Shown here in pieces: positions 1 through 15,000 of a stretch of 64,000 bases of DNA. Position numbers and translations under genes: made by a program. The DNA lies in NCBI RefSeq assembly GCF_035582795.1, contig NC_134366.1, positions 108,879,756-108,943,755 of the forward strand, in the 5' to 3' direction. Each line of letters begins with the position of its first letter. The stretch's first letter is position 1. Under the pieces are notes generated by a model. That model made no database searches. It worked only from the letters and a program-made list of their open reading frames with translations, and was not told the DNA's origin. This DNA comes from Mycteria americana (taxonomy: Eukaryota > Chordata > Aves > Ciconiiformes > Ciconiidae).

Positions 1-44
1 CTGAGAGAGATGGGATCGATGCATCAAAAAATAGCGCTACTTAC

Positions 45-90
45 ATCCATTTTAAATTGAAGAAGGAAATTTTCCTGGAGTGCCAGAATC
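45..90 (-). CDS. SCGN: SCGN coding exon 8
   Basis: 46 bp, reading (R)[15 protein letters not shown], residues 173-188. The acceptor is CTCCATTCAG and the donor GTAAGT. It is too short to show as a free-standing ORF but fits the family sequence after EF4 exactly. It is the last SCGN exon in the window; the next lies beyond position 1. Confidence 0.94.
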
Positions 91-3000
91 CTGAATGGAG
101 AGATTTAAATTACGATCTTTCTGCTTTATCATCTGCACACAAACTATTCCGAACTCTTCTGGTTCGTAAAGCAAAGAGATTTTAGATTATAGGCCTTTAA
201 AAAAGAAAATCGCCTGTGGGGTTATTTACAGAGGGCTGTTACATGAACACGTGCCTCCCTCCCTGTCTGATGGGGAACGGCGGGTGCCCTTTGGATCACT
301 GCAAATGTGTTTCTTAGCACCATTGCTTCCATTGAATCCCAGAGCATTGAATCCCAGAGCATTTCTGGGATTCCAACCATTGAATCCCAGAGCATTTCTG
401 GTGGTCCAGCGCAATGGAGGTGGTCAGCCTCCGAAGCGAGAACTGCCAGACCATCATTCCTCGTAACTGGATTGCTGTGCTGCATTAAAGGAAAGAGTAA
501 TTTACCGGCCTCTGTTGGAGGGAGAATTGGTGGTTGTAAAAGTAAAGGACAAAGTAATACTGGCCTGAGCACCAAGACTGGCCAAATTCCTCTCCTTTCC
601 CCTCCTGCCTCCCAAAGCCCCTCACAGCACTGATAAAAGCTTTTCTCTCTCCAGTTGCGCTGCTGACCTGGAGGTTTTCGAGCCCGCAGCACCCGGGGTG
701 CTGAGCTGTGTCTGCATACTGAAGGGCTGGGGCGTGAGAAACGTGCTCAGACCAGAGGGCAGCCGCAGCTGGCATGGGGCAAGGGGCACTAGGGGAACCG
801 TATTTAAGAGGAAAATGCAACAGCAACCCTCTTTAGATATTCTCCATTCTGCCTCTGTTTCTCTTCCTCTGTTCAGTGGTCAAAGCGAACTGCCACATGC
901 ACTGCAGTTACTTGTGCTGGCATTCGTCGTGATCCCAAGCAGAAAGTAACAGTGGCAAACCAGCACCTCTCTCCTCTCATCCCCCAAACCAATGTTTTAG
1001 GACTGTATCTGTGTGTTTAAAGTCCCATCCAGTCATTGCACATACATTTACAGACAGAGGCGTACTCTCTGTCTGTATGCAGTGAAAATCATATAAAAGC
1101 CTCTGAGGTACCAAGGACAGAAAAGAGACAGAGGCCCGTGACTGAGTCCCCAGCTTCATTCACAAGTGTCTTCACCTTGTCTCTCCAAATCCTTTCTTAC
1201 TGCCATTGGCAAGATCCTTTGCGGTGGCACCTTTATTCCTCAAACAAGCAGCAAAAATTCTTTGTGATCCCTGCTGCACACAATGATGTGAAATAAATGC
1301 ACATCTGTGACCCTGCCATCCTTCTTTTGGAGAAATGGTGCCACTGGCTGCTTCATCAGCTCCTGGGGAGCATTGCAGAGGTAGCACGGATCATGCCAGA
1401 GCATGTTGGTGATGCACAAACAGGTCCTGGCATTGCTCAGTGTCACCACCCCTAGGTTCTCGGGCTATTGCGATGGGGATCATGCATTAGAGACCTGGGA
1501 TACCTTCACCAGAGTAGCTGATTTAATTTGAAAGGAGGTAGGATTCAAATGCACGTCCCCAGAGGGAAATCATCACCTTGCCTGGATCTGCCAGGGCAAG
1601 CTGAAAAACCCCATCAGTATTATTAAAGCCTACCTTGCCAGGTCATTCAGGTCCAGCCGCCCGTCTTTGTTTTTGTCAAAGATTTTCATCTGAAAATCAA
1701 GAAGACAGAGATAAAATAGATAGGCCATGAGAAGAACACACATACAAAAAAGCCAATATACCTTTTGCTCTGCCCTGTGCCCTCCCCTCTGGTTGCTCGG
1801 GGTGCTTGCCCCAGCCCCAGGCAGCATGGCATCCTCTGCTAGCACCAAGTGCCAGGGTGGCACAAGAGCATAGCAAAACCCTCCTGCTTTCTGACAGCGA
1901 CAACCCAAGCAATCAAATACCAGCACCGCTCCCTTCCCGCCTTACACAGGGATAAAGACAGGTCTCCAGCAAACGTCTTAAGAAACTAAATACTGGCCTT
2001 GCCATTGCCCCTGAAAAAAATGCCAGAAAAAGGGGGGAACTTCTAAACACTTGCAGCCCAACTCCGTGCTTATGTTTGACTGTTGCTGTGGCTACCGAGC
2101 GGCTGAGGTGCAAATGTCACCTTCTGATCCTTCTGATAGAAGCTGGAGTTTTACGCCGCTAAAGCTGGTGGGCTTTGCTTGGCTCAAAGCCTGCTGTCAG
2201 AAAGCACTAAGACTGGGAAGGAGATTCAGGCCGCCAACATAAAGAGATTAATCTGTGTGAATACAAAAGTTAGCCTTTCCTTAATACTATCTTTTCCTTA
2301 ATACGATCTTTTCGATGAGTCACCACCAGATATTACTTATTTATTTATTGTATGTGGTACTGTGTTTCTCTGCAAGGCACAAATAAGAGTCTGCTACAGG
2401 GAAAGAGGGGGAGATGTTTAATGGGTTGCAAACCTGAATAACCCATGGCTCAAAGTTCCAGAAAAAATGTATTCCACATTGTAGGGGAGGGAAAGATTAA
2501 TATTTTACTAACATGGGTTGCCATTCTTGGTCGGATACTCAGTAATGGAATATGCTTTAATCTTACCTTCATGAATCTCATTTGCTTATTTAATGGTTAT
2601 AAGTAACCAGGTCACTACAAATCTTTGGTGTAATTAACTGCACACCTGCTGGAGAAGGCCCACACCAGTCCCCATCTCAGGAGGCTTAGAGGGAGAGGAC
2701 CATCCTCCATGACACAGCCTGACCATGCGGGAGCTCTGGGGAGAGCCAGCGGCAGGTCCCGAGCACTTCCCAGCAGTGAAGCTGGGGCAGAGCCTGACAC
2801 GTGCGTGAGGAGGAATGTTATTTGGAGAGCTGCAATTTCACAGGGAGCCCTTGCATAAGTACGGTGCCTATTTTGTCAGCGCTGCCTTCTCCCTGCCCTT
2901 TGCTCGAGGGCAGGCATCGACACTGAGGATGGTGAGCCCATGGTTACCTTTTATTGTACTGGGTTTAGATAAGATTCTGCAACAGGATTTTATTGCATTA

Positions 3001-6000
3001 ATTATTCTGCATGATTTACACTGCTGAGGTTTGGATAGGATTTTTGAAGAGTAATTGGTATGGGCTCACTTTTCCTCCCACTGAAAGACAGTATAAAAAG
3101 CCTGTGAACGATTGAAAGCTCATATTGAGATATTTGGAAAAATCACATCCTGAGAGCCATGTGGGTGTTCAGTGGCACAAGGAAAGCCACTTTCCCATTT
3201 CACTGGCCCCTGCCGAGCGTGCACTCTGTGCAGAGCCGCTAAATGACAGAAGAAAGGCCTCTGAATCTTCCGTCGCCCTAGAGCTGGAGAGATGAATAAA
3301 GCTGCCGAGCTGTCCTCCGGACTTCTCTCATGCTGCCTCAGTCCAAGTTGTCCCTCTCCAGCTTATCTAACTTCTTCCATCCTGCCTTCTGCCCCGTCAG
3401 TTGTCCCCCTGCAACACGGGACTTTTCCCTGGTCTCTGCTGGGGCCACAACGGGAAAAAGCTGGAGGTAGGGATGGGAGCAGGAGCTGCCTTCACTGGTG
3501 CCACCGAGAAGAGAAATGTCCTTGCAACAACAGCCTCCCACTGCCATCAGAGAGAAAAACCTGAGCTTTCAGTTCCTAGCTGATAAAGGAGTTATTCTGC
3601 AGGCAATAGAAAATGGTTAATGTTCCTTCTAGAAATAAATCAACCCAGACAAGATTTTAAAAGCCTCTCTCCAAATGGGACATTAGTGCCTAACCTGGTT
3701 TTGTTTGTTGTGTGAGGAGAGAGGGAGATACCCTTACTGGCTCACTTTTGCAGACTCTCCAACGCAGGTGGCTTTGCAACATCCAGCTTCCGCTGTAACT
3801 CCAAAAAATACTCCATGAAGGAAACTTATGGAGACAACCTCTATCTAGCCAGCTAGAGAAAATGTAAGCATTTGGGTGGAGGGAATACCATAGTCCCTAG
3901 GCTCTACTTAAGCGCTTTTGAAATGTCACTCTAAATCCCTCTGTTTAGGCCACCAAGGAGCATTAGCTACCCACACGGTCTGTAAGAAGTCTGTAGAAGT
4001 GGCATGCCTGGCGTGGTGGGAGAGGACAGTGTTTGGTGGGAAGCATGGGGTGAAGCTCTCAGGGACTCTGCTGCCCTGGGCAGGGCAGCTCTGGCTGAAG
4101 GCACTGCACTAGTCTTCACACAAAGATACAGTGTCCTTACCAAAACACACTAAAACGTACTGCCTTTAGCACTCTTTGAACTTCACCTGGATTCTCCTAT
4201 ACATTTCTGAGTTCCTGAAAGCGTTTTTTATTTTTTCCCATTCTCTGTGCATCTCAGAATTACTGTCTTGAGACTAAAAGCCAGTGTTTCAGCCTAGACT
4301 TCAGATCCAGATATGTTTTTCCCTCTGTGATGCCTCAGGAAAGCAAACACACGGAGCTTTTGGGAGAAGTTCAGCTCCGTGACCGTGAGGTCCTGACCTC
4401 CGTACAAGCTCATTGATAAACACCTATAAATGCTGATCATGGTGGCAGCTTCTGGGACCAGGACAAACCTGGTGGTTCCCAACCCAAGAGGCAGACTTAG
4501 GACCCATTTTCCTTTTCACGTAGGCCTAAGACAAGCCACAAGTCTTTTTCAGTGAAATATCTCAAGTCTCATCTCCTTTTCCACAGAATAAATAAATAAG
4601 CACGCTAGTGTAGCTGTTCTCGTCTTGGGACTTTGAGTGTCCTGCCTGCCTCGCATCTGCCCTACTTTGTGGGCGCAGCATGTTTTCACGGTTTCAGAAG
4701 TCGCAAATAGCCAGGAGGCTGAAGAGCTTTGTGCACCCTTAATGAAACAGGCTAGATTAGAGGTGATGGTTTAGATGTGAAAGGCTTTCTGCTTCATTAT
4801 CAGTTTTCTGAGCTGGCGGTTTTCAACTCTATCCATTTCTGAACCCTTTACAATATTCCAGCAGTAGTGCAGACCCCGTTAAAACACATTTAACTGCAGA
4901 GATAATACTTTCCTTAGTGAAATGCTTAATGAAAAGCAACATCCCCAGTCAATTTGCTTCATTTGCACCCTATCTTTGAGCTTAACATTAAACTTTCGGT
5001 GGCTGACCATGTCTACTTACAGCTAACCAGCTCCCCTCTCTGACCTCCTTCACTCAGCTCTACTTTTGCAATACTAAGAGAGAATCTTTGTGTTTTCAAA
5101 TTGTTTCACCTTTTTCTGCAACAAGTATCCTGCATAAAATTTTCGTATGCAATGTTTTGATTGCCCATACCAGTCAACAGAAAGAAAAGAAAAGTCTGGC
5201 TGGAAGAGCTAGGCCGAGCTAATTCTTGTCTAGTGACTTCCACATGAAAGATGGAAAACACACAGGGAAGATGAAATAGTGTTCACTGAATTAGTTCAGG
5301 TACCACAGCTAATAAGATAGACCTAATCCTATTATCTGGACAACTGGAGCTCATGCATACCCAATACGTGGCAATCTTGGGCTGCGTTACTTGGGAAAAG
5401 CCTGGGGAAATGTTTATTAATTAAACTTTCAAATTTCAAGCATTGATCTGATCTGCTAATTGTGTACATAAGTACACAAAGAGTGACAGAGGGTACCCAC
5501 CCCATATGACAAAGCGTACATCATGGGAGAAGTAGCTATTTGGAATCGTTATGAGATGGCTTCTAATTTAAGCTTTTGCCTTTACACACCATCTTGATAT
5601 GTTAAACTTGATGGATTTTTCAGTTTACACTCTTGAAAGCTATATTTACGCTGCCAGGCTGATATGAAACATCTCAATGTGGTTAAGGATAAGGTCTGGC
5701 ATGTTTAAATAGCACTCAGTTTTACTAAAAGCTTTGTTGCATCCAGCAGTATGCTTTATAAAATGATGCATTTATTTTACTGTCAAGCTACCCGTGTTTG
5801 AAAGTGTGTGCACAAATTAATTCACCGACATTTTAATGGCAGCGCACCAGGGAAGTCTTAGTTTTATTTGTTTGAATGTAGTCTATGCACTCTGAGGCAG
5901 ACAGAGCATAAATAAGACCTGGGTTTGCAAAATAAGAGTTGTTACATCTCGGGTTTTTAAGTGCAAAATCAAAACTGCCATTGGCTTTGAATTCAGCAAA

Positions 6001-9000
6001 GGAAATATCTCTGCTTTCCCAGTCCGGTGTTGTAAAGAAGGCCACTGAAACACCAGGATATGACAAACACACGCATGCTTTGAAGAACAATATAAGATTA
6101 TAAATCTGAATTATTTTCCATGACAGAGATAAGGAGAATAGTAAACAACCGAAATAAATAGTTCTGTGATCAGTGGAGTCACTAAAGCCTGCTTTTAAAC
6201 CTTCTCTGGTTCTGTTCTCTGTGTGTAATAAAGTGTTTTATCCCTCAGGTGGGACACGGGAAGAGTTGGCTCTTGCCTGACCTCCTACTCTCACAAATAT
6301 ATACATTGGGGGCATCTATACCCGACAGCTGTAACTAAAATTGGCCAGTGAGTACAGAAGTTATTGAAGGTGTATAAATACAGGCACGTGCCCAAGCTGC
6401 AGGACTGCCTATGGCTCCTTTCCTTAGGGAAGGACGGGGACACAAAGGCTTTTGCAGAGTGACAGGAGGGTCTGGTGGCCAGCAAGTGACCCTCGGGACA
6501 CAAGCTCAGTGCTCTGCCTGGCCAGACTGCCTGTGCAATCTAGACGAGTCGTTTAGTGCAGGATTTCTAGGAGTGTTTTGGTTCCTAAAAGATGAAGGCA
6601 TTATCTGCTGGGGTTTTCAAAAGCCTGCAGGCTCCTGAGTTCTGTTAGTTTTGATCTTCAGAAATGAAGTTCGAGCTTAAATGGGATTTTCTGCTTCCCC
6701 TGGCTTATGCTACAGCAAGTGCGGTGCAAAACTGGAGGTGACAGCACCGCCGGGATTAAGTCTAGAAGGGACACGGGAGGCAGATTTCTCTCCATTGTGT
6801 TCATCAGCTGTGCGGGTCCTCTCTTTATCACACACAGCAAACCAACGAGAGGAATCGCACCCTCCCAAAGCCAGGAGGAAGCTCTCTGGGGATGGCAGGG
6901 CTGTCACAGTGGTGGCTGGGGTTAGAGGATGTGATGGTTGCAGTGTCAGTGCATCACTGGAGATGCAGTCTCTTGGGGGTCACGGCATCCTTACGGAGCT
7001 GCCTGGGAGGGAGGCCAGCATGGACCACGACCAGGAGAAGGGATGTACAAAGACTGCTCCTTTAGGCAACCAGTCTTTTAGGCTATACTCCACTCCTAAT
7101 CATATTTCTAGGGCTTTGGGAAATTTGCTCAGTGTGTTAACAAACATGACAAACTCTGTTTAGGCTTTTGTCAATACAACAGAGATTTGTCTTTCCATTA
7201 TTACACCATTTCTTTGGTGTTCATAAGAGACTTCATTAACACAGATAAGCTAGCTTGGCCAGTAAGGTGTTAAGGGGCTAAATCACCTGGATTTTCTCTG
7301 CTCTGACTTTTATTTCCCTACATAAGTACACTGGCACTGGCACTGAGCACAGACAGACAGGCTTTCACAGCCAAAGAAGTGACCACGCTGAGCCTCTAGC
7401 ATTGTCCTTGCAGAGGGGACAGGCAGCAGCCACAAAAGCATCAGAAATCCCCCCAATGTACAATAAAGGTAATCCACAATGCGTACTCGTGGACACAGAC
7501 CATCTTCAGGGAGAAGTCAACCTGTTCCCCTTTGCACTGAGAAGACGAGGAGCCCTCAGCTAGTCAGCTGCAGGCTCGCGTGCTCGGGGTACGTAGCTCA
7601 GTCCCCAGGAGAACCTTTGCAGAGAAGCACAGCAAAACCCTGACATCGTTACAGCTGGGAGGATTTCTATATTGACTTCTCTGGGGCTAAGATTTCACCC
7701 TCAGCCATCTCCATCTACTAACTTTCAAATGCTGTAGTTCATGACCAATGCTTCTTGAATCATTAGTCACTGCACTTACATTATTGCCTCTCTAGAATTT
7801 TAGCTTGTGGTGGGCAAAGCTTAGCTGGCTTGGGGGGGGATTATCCTTTACATTTTGCTAAAATATAATAATGCTCAAATTAAAGGACATTTTTATGATC
7901 AGCCTGGCATTATCAACATAAGGCAATGCAAAAAGTGAATGTCATGTTGCATGTGCGACTGTTTCAGGAGTATACATAACTTAATTTGCTGAAGTTTGCC
8001 TCAGTAATGAGCTTTCCCTGCACATGCCTTGCAAACATTGGGATTACAAACCAGAAGTAGCATGCTGCTATCTGGGAAGCTATGAACTATCAGAGTTTCT
8101 ATGAACAAGGTAATAACATAAGCCAAGATGGAAAAGCTGAGTGAGAATTTTGTTCTTACAGAAGAAAAAAGGATGACTACTTAATTTCATCAGAAACTCT
8201 GTCTTAAGTCTGGTTCATATTAATTTACAATATTTTGCTTAAGTACACAGCCATGTGCATGCACAGGTATGGAAACTGTCACTCGTGGTAAAATGTTGTC
8301 AAATGCATGCGTGAGCTGGGTGTTCATGGTCTGAAACTTCACCAGGACCCAGAAGCCTAATAACAGCTTGACCCTGGGGGCTGAGGGGAGGTGGGGAGGG
8401 ATTGGGAAAGGCTGTTAGTACTGCTGTCATCCTCTACAGCCTCCTTCTCATCACGAAGCAGGAAGGGGGCAAGCTTTCATTTCTCCAGCTTGTGTTACTT
8501 CAGGAAGGCAGAATATTCTCACCATGCTCTTAAAAACCTCCGTTTTCAGCTATGCCCACCCTGTCTCCTGGAGCACACATTGCAGGACCCCTGGGGCATC
8601 TTCTCATGGCTCGGAGAGGCTCAGAGCAATACGAGGCTTCGCTTCTGCCTCTGAGCACCTGCTCCCTGCCAACAGCTCTTGGTCGATGCCCACGGGAGGA
8701 CAACAAACCCACAGACTGTTTTCAAGGGTTCAGAACTGCACGTGACTATGTATCTTCTCATGCAAGTGGGTGCACATAAATAAATATTAATACACACTTA
8801 ATGACTATTAATACCAACATATATATATGTAGGCACGAAAACTAACAAGAACTCTGCCTGCAAAGGGGCTTCCTCAGCACAGGGTTGCTACTTTAATTCC
8901 CTCATGAAGAGTCTCGAGAATTCAAATGTTCTTCTTTTGTGACTTTCCCCAGTGGCTTTAGTGCTTTTTAAGATTTGATTTAGCAGACTCACGGGGCTTG

Positions 9001-12000
9001 TGCAACGCCAACATGTTCACCACCTGTTTTCTTTCCAAGGGTTCATCACTTGTTCATCAAATCCCTGATCTATATCAGTGTTCTCTGAAGACAGGATGTC
9101 AAGGTCACAAGGATAACAGAATAGCCTCTTAAGAAATGGCTTCTAAGCAGCCTGATAAAGTGATGTTCCTTTCTGGAGGCAACCAATCTCTTCCAAAAGA
9201 AACACCTTCTCCCTCTTCCCAGCTTTTTTTAATGTGGTGTAAGATCATTCATAGCAGCATAAGTAAGCGGCAAGTATTTAGCAAGCCCTGGTCGGTATGA
9301 TACCTGCTCACACCTCTCACAAGCTAAAGCTGCAAATACCCAGCACAGAATCATAAGTTGTTTTTTTTTCATTTTTTTTTCTCATGCCTGGGCGAGCTTC
9401 TTTAAAATGGCAGTTTCTATCTTTTCCCCTTTATCCCTACCTCCAGAAGGCTCTAGGATCCACTCAGTATATCAGTAGCTCCTTAAGATGTGTGCAGCCA
9501 GCTGTGGATGTACCGAAAAGAGGGCAGAGATCTGTAAAGTCCTGTGGAGACAGATGGGTTTACAGCTCCTTGGGCCACAGCTTATTTCAACTGCATGTTA
9601 CTACAGTGGCACTTGAAAGCCCTGAGTAGGACAGACAGGCCACCCTGAGACACCCTGTAGCTGTGTGCAGCAGAAGCAGGTCCTTGTCGCGAAGACCTTG
9701 CGCTCCAAGGGAGCAAAAAGGGTGGGAGCAGAGTAATAGGGGAGAGAAATATAAGTATCTCCACTCTGCAGTAAAGGAACTGGAGCTGCTGGTTGCTAGC
9801 GATGCAACAGAAAGTGTGTGAAAGCCTCAGGAATGAAAGGTAAGGGCCACTGTCCCCTTGTTTTCCCAGACACTGGTGACGGTGGGACTCTGCACTTTAG
9901 CAGCTCCCCACTCCATGTGGAAAAGAGAGAGAAAGCAAAGAGCTCTCATTGCCCTGGGCCTTGACATCACACCTTTGCTCTTGGCTCCTCGAGTCACTTC
10001 TCCCTTTTTAATCCAGCACTGCAAAGACGAGACTGAATCTTTCTTCCCTCCTTGTAATTTTGCCTTCCTACTTCAGATAAGTTCCCATGCAATCACTTCG
10101 CGCAGCTACTATAGAGATGCTGTCCATGTGGATACTTTGCCGTGACATACAGAATTCATATCCTCTACTTTACTACAGGGTATCACAGGGTAAGATTACA
10201 TGTGTTGTAATTTCACACCCCGCCTTAGCTCTTGGGATCAGGTGTGTTTGTAAACATCCTTGATCTTCAGTTTATACCAAAGAATCGCAAGGAAAAAAAA
10301 AAATTACCTGCCATGTCCTCATTTTCTAATAACCATTAACATCCCTGATTCTTTTGGCATTGCGGCTTTGCAAACTTTTGTCCTCACGAGCCAGATTTGC
10401 ATTTCAGATCGTAGATTTCCCCAGATATACAAAGCATCCCTTTTCCCAGATCAAATCTTATCCTGTAGCATAGAGACTAAACTGCCTCTCCAAAGATACA
10501 AAGCCAATCTATAAAAACCCAAGGGAACAGAAACCAGACCTCCTGGCTGTCAGCCCGGGGCTGCATTGATATCTAGCTGCGTTGGGGCAGCAGAAATCAC
10601 AGATCTTTCTTGGGAAATTATTGGAAGGGGAAAGAAGTTGGAGGAAATGAACCGTCCAATGTCTACAAGCTTCAGATCGCCTGTTCTCCAGCACCTGATC
10701 AGAGATTAGCCACTGGGGATGGAAACCTTAATGAAGCAGCATAAAAGCTATTTGCTACCTGCAAGCTCTACTAGGAAGGGTTTTGTTCTAGCTGTAGTTT
10801 ATGGGGTTTTATTGTTTTCAGGCTCTACCAGTTGGAAAATAATTTCTGTAGCTTGCATTCCTCTCCCTTCACTGTCCTATAAACATGAAAAAATCTACGC
10901 TCTTCTGTAATGGTACAGTTTTTCACTTTGCTCTAAAGGGTCACATTTCTAGGCACAGATGCATCATGCATACATAACATGGTATTGCAAAATATGTGGG
11001 CAGCTCCTTGTTTGCTTGCATACCAAGCTGTTCTTTAGGTACAAACACAGATTTTGTGCCAAGAATCAAGGCAGTCCCATCTGAAAATGATTTAGAAAAT
11101 TGCAATGGTAGATGTCTGCTAGCGGAACTCAAATGATACCCTTGAGAATGACATCAGAAATGAGCATTTTTTTTTTCTTTTATAGTTTTTAGATGGTTAG
11201 ATATAATAAGCTGCTCTGAAATCCAGGTAACTGATGCTAAACTTACACCAAATATTACTTTGCTGATTGCAGTATAAAAGCTATATTGTGATAAGGCAGG
11301 GGAAGAGTGGAAGGTTTCAAACTCCCAGCCTTTCAGAGAAGCAGCAGGGAGCCAGCAAGGCTTGCTGGGCTTTGCAGAGCAGAAGAGCCGGATACCTGCG
11401 TGTCTTGGGAGCAAAAGGATTTGCTAGGAGGGAGGGAGGGAAGGAACTGGAGATCTGGCTGAGGCTGAACATACCCTGAAGAAGGATGCACCTCAACTAC
11501 TTTTTTTTAAATGGCTTTAGGGCTCAGTTTGCTTTGGCATAAAGTCGAGCTATTTTCTCATAATAAACAGTTTAACTCAAAGCAAAAATATATGAAATGC
11601 TGTTCACAGCTGATGTCCAGTGTTGTGCAAAGAAACAGCAGCAGCATGTGCTAGCTTTCCACAGGGATCTCTTGGAGAAGATACACCTTTTAAGAGGGCA
11701 TTTATGACCCTATAGACATTGACCCTGAAGGAGATTTTTAGGCAGTTCTATAATCTAAACAGCATTTACACTATCTTTTCTTACCATGGTATCAGTATAT
11801 TCTTCCAGCTTTACTTCAGTGACCATCTTGTTGTGCTGCAAAAAGAGATCTCGCAGGAAATCCTGTAGTAAGGAAAGAGACAAAATTTACTCTTTAGAGT
11901 AAATTCAAGAAATAACAGTAAGAAATTTCAGCTTTTTTCTCACTTAACAGTGAGAAATTAAGCAGGGTTACATGAATCTAATTTCACATTCCTGATTAGT

Positions 12001-15000
12001 ACTAGTATCTTCAATTTCACATAAAGTTCACAAATTCTTAGTTGAAACATATTTTTTCAAATAAATTAGAAAATAACCAAATTTCCCCAGAGCAGGCATA
12101 CTGGAATAAGTTATAATTAACCCATAAAGTAAGTAAAAGATAACATAAGTCCTGCAATATTTGCTAACTGATCTCAAATCAAAATATTTGCCGTTCAGCA
12201 AAACACTTAAACATCCGCTCATGTCTCTGGTGGGGCTCAGGCTGGAGCCACACACCGAGAGGTCAGTGCAGGGTCTGCAGCCCAGGGACGGACTTCTGTT
12301 CCCGGCCAGTTTCCGAACAGGTTTCTGCCTCAATAGCCTGAACTTTAAAAAGAAATCAGTGCTCAGAAAATCTGCAGGCTCGGGAAGAGGTTATGAAGAA
12401 ATCCCATTAATAAAACACAACGGCTTTGGCTCTGTTTAGCTGGGAGAGGCACACGTGCAAAGCCAAGTTGAGGCATGCTTCGGGCAGCTCCTTGGGTGCT
12501 CAGGGGGCACCGAGACAGGTGGGGTCATGCGATGAGGCAAGGAGAAAGCAGGACAGCAAGGGCAACAGCAGAGCATCCTCCCTGATTTGAAGGGGGGCAG
12601 GGATAAAACCAGGCTCACTAGAGATAAGCCTGGGAGCAGTACATCAATGTTTGAGGGATGGTGTGCTAGCGAGGTCCTTCGGTCTGCCATCTCAGTGGAG
12701 GTAGGGGATGGAGATCCACGTGACAGCAAAGACACAAGGGCTATTGAGGTATTAGAAACCATGGAAGCACCTGAGAACAGTCACGTAGGAATTAGGGCTT
12801 CTCCCCCAAAAAAGGTGGCAGGATCAGTAGCCCAACTGAAGTGCATCTACACCAATGCACACAGCATGGGCAACAAACAGGAGGAGCTGGAAGACATTGT
12901 GCAGCAGGAAAACTATGATATAGTTGCAATCATGGAAACATGGTGGGATGAGTGCTGCAATGGATGGCTATAAACTCTTCAGAAGGGATGGGCAAGGAAA
13001 GAGAGGCGGTGGAGTAGCCCTGTATGTTAGGAAGAGTTTTGACTGTCTAGAGCTTGACAATGGTGATGAAAGGGCCAAGTGTTTATGGGTAAGAGTCAGG
13101 GGGAAGGCCAACAAGGCAGATATCATGATGGGAGTCTGTTATAGACAACCCAACCAGGAAGAAGAGACAGATGAACTATTCTATAAGCAGCTGGGAGAAG
13201 TCTCACAAGTGCTAGCCCTTGTTCTCGTGGGGGACTTCAGCTTACCAGATGTCTGCTGGAAATACAATACAGTGGAGAGGAAACATTCCAGGAGGTTCCT
13301 GGAGTGTGTGGAAGACAACTTCCTGACACAGTCAATGAGTGAGCCAACTAGGGAAGGTGCCCCGCTGGACCTGTTGTTTGCAAACAGAGAAGGACTTGTG
13401 GGTGACGTGATGGCTGGAGGCTGTCTTGGGCAGAGTGATCATGAAATGAGTTTGATTCTCGGAGAAGCAAGGAGGGGGGTGAGCAGAACTGCCACCATGG
13501 ACTTCTGGAGGGCAGACTTTGGCCTGTTTAGGAGCCTGGTTGACAGAGTCCCCTGGGAGGCAGCCCTGAAGGGCAAAGGAGTCCAGGAAGACTGGACATT
13601 CTTCAAGAAGGAAATCTTAAAGGCACAGGAGCAGGCCATCCCCATGTGCCGAAAGACGAGCTGGCAGGGAAGAAGGACGGCCTGGCTGAACAGAGAACTT
13701 TGGCTGGAACTCGTTTGAAAAAAAAAAAGAGTTTATGACCTTTGGAAGAAGGGGCAGGCAACTCAGGAGGACTACAAGGATGTCATGAGGTTATGCAGGG
13801 AGAAAATTAGAAGGGCCAAAGCCCAAATAGAGCTTAATCTGGCTACTGCCGTAAAAGGCAATAAAAAATGTTTCTATAAATACATTAGCAACAAAAGGAG
13901 GGCTAAGGAGAATCTCCATCCTTTATTGGATGCAGGGGGAAGCATAGTGACAAAGGATGAGTAAAAAGGCTGAGGTACTTAATGCCTTCTTTGCCTCAGC
14001 CTTTACTAGTAAGGCCAGTTGTTCTCCGGGTACCCAGCCCCTGAGATGGAAGACAGGGACAGGGAGCAGAATGAAGCCCCATAAGGCCTGGGGAAGAGTG
14101 GCTGGAAAGCTGCCCAGTGGAAAAGGACCTGGGGGTATTGGTAGACAGCCAGCTGAATATGAGCCAGCAGTGTGCTGAGGTGGCCAAGAAGGCCAATGGC
14201 ATCCTGGCTTGTATCAGAAATAGCATGGCCAGCAGGACTAGGGAAGCGATCGTCCCCCTCTATTCTGCACTGGTGAGGCCGCACCTCAAATAGTGTGTTC
14301 AGTTTTGGGCCCACCACTACAAGAGAGACCTTGAGGTGCTGGAGCGTGTCCAGAGAAGGGCAACGAAGCTGGTGAAGGGTCTGGAGCAGAAGTCTGATGA
14401 GGAGTGGCTGAGGGAACTGGGGTTGTTTAGTCTGGAGAAAAGGAGGCTGAGGGGAGACCTTATCGCTCTCTACAACTACCTGAAAGGAGGCTGTAGAGAG
14501 GTGGGGGTCAGTCTCTTCTCCCAGGTAACAAGTGACAGGACGAGAGGAAATGGCCTCAAGTTGCACCAGGGGAAGTTTAGACTGGATATTAGGAAAAATT
14601 TCTTCACTGAAAGGGTTATCAAGCATTGGAAGAGGCTGCCCAGGGAAGTGGTGGAGTCACCATCCCTGGAGGTATTTAAAAGACGTGTAGATGTGGTGCT
14701 CAGGGACATGGTTTAGTGGTGGACTTGGCAGTGTTGGGTTTGTGGTCGGCCTTGATGATCTTAAAGGTCTTTTCCAACCTAAATGATTCTATGATTCTGT
14801 CCTTCCCAGCAGGGTCCCTGAAGCTGTGACAGAAGGCTGGAGGGTCCCCAGTCCTTAAACTCGCCATGAACAACCTAGAAATGCCATTCGTCAACCTCAC
14901 CAAAAGGCAGCAAATTGGTAAAGGCAATGGAAATGCTCCCATTGACATGAGTGAGCTGTAGATCAAGCCCAAACAGACTTGTTAGAATAACTTACTTTGA

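Noticed and set aside
5833..6090. 85-codon minus-strand frame in SCGN intron 6
   Set aside because: No family match and no splice context. Part of it may be an old interspersed repeat.
12924..13718. 264-codon open frame taken as a possible host gene
   Set aside because: It is the endonuclease part of CR1 ORF2, within a decayed LINE.
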